Source: Auanema rhodensis (lineage: Eukaryota > Nematoda > Chromadorea > Rhabditida > Rhabditidae). From it: a stretch of 64,000 nt of DNA. The translations under genes and the position numbers were made by a program. Below are positions 63,601-64,000 of this stretch, one piece after another. The stretch's first letter is position 1. Each line of letters opens with the position of its first letter. The notes under the pieces are model-generated. The model was not told the origin of the DNA and did not search any database. It saw only the letters and a list, made by a program, of their open reading frames with translations. The stretch is taken from contig OZ059900.1 in NCBI GenBank assembly GCA_964057225.1, forward strand, positions 19,297,638 through 19,361,637, given 5' to 3'.

Positions 63601-64000
63601 CATAATAAAATATTTCTCATGGGAAATACTGTGTTTTTGTATTTTTCTAGTGTTCAGCATGTAAAATGCTTCATTTAAGTATGTGACACGCTGAAATTCG
63701 TTGCATTTGACGACTCATATGAACAAAAATCGATTTAATCAATATTAGCCATAAGGGGCGTGCCCTCAGAATATGCTAATTTCCTTAATTTTCTAACCCC
63801 TGTTTTTTTGTCGTGAAAGTGGAATTAGACGTTGTAGGAACAATTTTGAGCTAGGTTTCATTGACATTGCATGAGTTTGAACACATGAAATCGTAAGTCA
63901 AAACCTTGTTTACAGCGAAACTTCCAAAAACTGGTTTTCCAGCATAATAAAATATTTCTCATGGGAAATACTGTGTTTTTGTATTTTTATGGTGTTCAGC
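60612..64000 (-). repeat. Mosaic end of array D
   Basis: Units recombine markers from copy 1 of the 3831-bp unit in new order: AGGGTCGTG with AACAGTTTTG at about 61632/61717 and 63412/63497 (copy 1: 58485/58567), TTTAAGTATGTGACACG near 63674 (copy 1: 58746), and GGAATTAGAC with AAACTTCC at 62382/62480 and 63822/63918 (copy 1: 58209/58306). The window ends inside a unit. Confidence 0.75.
62656..63068 (-). repeat. 413-bp long monomer, copy 3
   Basis: Same structure, duplicated segments starting at 62826 and 62898, and GTAATAACA near 62737. It lies 2464 bp after copy 2, a different spacing from the 3831 bp between copies 1 and 2, so the third copy was placed by a separate exchange. Its right neighbour (AGCTAGATTTC unit) matches that of copy 2. 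Confidence 0.93.

Larger units (their letters stand above)
51806..64000 (-). repeat. Satellite array D, about 35 monomers, minus orientation
   Basis: Reverse-complement units from J3 to the right window edge, where the array is cut mid-unit. It has class markers of its own: CCCCTCTTTT, ACCACTG, GACGATTC, GGAATTAGAC, CGAACTTTCC, AAACTTCC, AGGGTCGTG, AACAGTTTTG and GTAATAACA. Two units carry a 13-bp T-rich insertion and three carry a 72-bp tandem duplication. The AATCTGC and ATATAAGCC classes of array B are absent. Confidence 0.97.

Noticed and set aside
1-64000. CRISPR array or bacterial repeat locus
   Set aside because: The repeat is 342 bp with no unique spacers, and no cas-like or any bacterial gene is present.
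1-64000. Transposon, LTR or viral origin
   Set aside because: No terminal inverted repeats, target-site duplications, integrase, transposase or reverse transcriptase segments are visible at the array or junction edges. An ancient transposon origin of the unit cannot be excluded.

Overview
The window is one uninterrupted block of eukaryotic satellite DNA. A single AT-rich monomer of about 342 bp (341-343 bp in most copies) repeats about 187 times from base 1 to base 64000. I see no unique sequence, no recognisable transposon, no RNA gene and no protein-coding gene. Each monomer carries stop codons in all frames, and the few short open frames present arise where a substitution or a small duplication removes one of those stops. 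The long array, the near-dinucleosomal unit length (2 x about 171 bp), the higher-order repeats and the inversions all suggest centromeric or pericentromeric heterochromatin. The organism cannot be named from the sequence. An arthropod, perhaps an insect with long AT-rich satellites such as a tenebrionid beetle, is a low-confidence guess.

There are four arrays of alternating orientation. Taking the monomer that begins ATGGCTAAT as the sense strand, they are: A, 1-18276, plus, about 53.5 copies; B, 18277-about 42873, minus, about 72 copies; C, about 42874-51805, plus, about 26 copies; D, 51806-64000, minus, about 35 copies. The plus-to-minus switches at 18276/18277 and 51805/51806 use the same nucleotide breakpoint. 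The minus-to-plus switch at 42872-42875 uses a different one, with 4 bp of shared ATTT, and lies about 120 bp from a 58-bp deletion. Around all three switches the order of monomer variants is roughly mirror-symmetric, so the window is a series of nested macro-palindromes rather than simple inversions of random segments.

Monomers differ at a small set of recurring diagnostic sites. In the reference monomer 1-341 these are 53-54 CG/TT, 84 G/A, 90 T/C, 106 T/G/A, 131 C/T, 162 C/G, 236 G/A, 258 C/G, the A-run at 286-291, and 339 C/T. The order of variants defines local higher-order repeats (HORs): a 12-mer (4102 bp) and an 18-monomer-offset duplication in A; a trimer (1026 bp) and a 15-mer (5130 bp) in B; a pentamer (1709 bp) in C; and in D a trimer with a T-rich insertion (1039 bp) plus an 11-monomer unit containing a 413-bp long monomer.

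Every normal monomer contains several short dyads: AAATCGATTT, TCATATGA, an AGCAT/ATGCT stem, a 16-bp near or perfect palindrome, and GGGC-AC-GCCC. It also contains a 17-bp motif matching 7 of the 9 core bases of the mammalian CENP-B box. The most interesting signal is the combination of macro-dyads at array scale, micro-dyads in each monomer and a CENP-B-box-like motif, a pattern worth testing as a centromere determinant.
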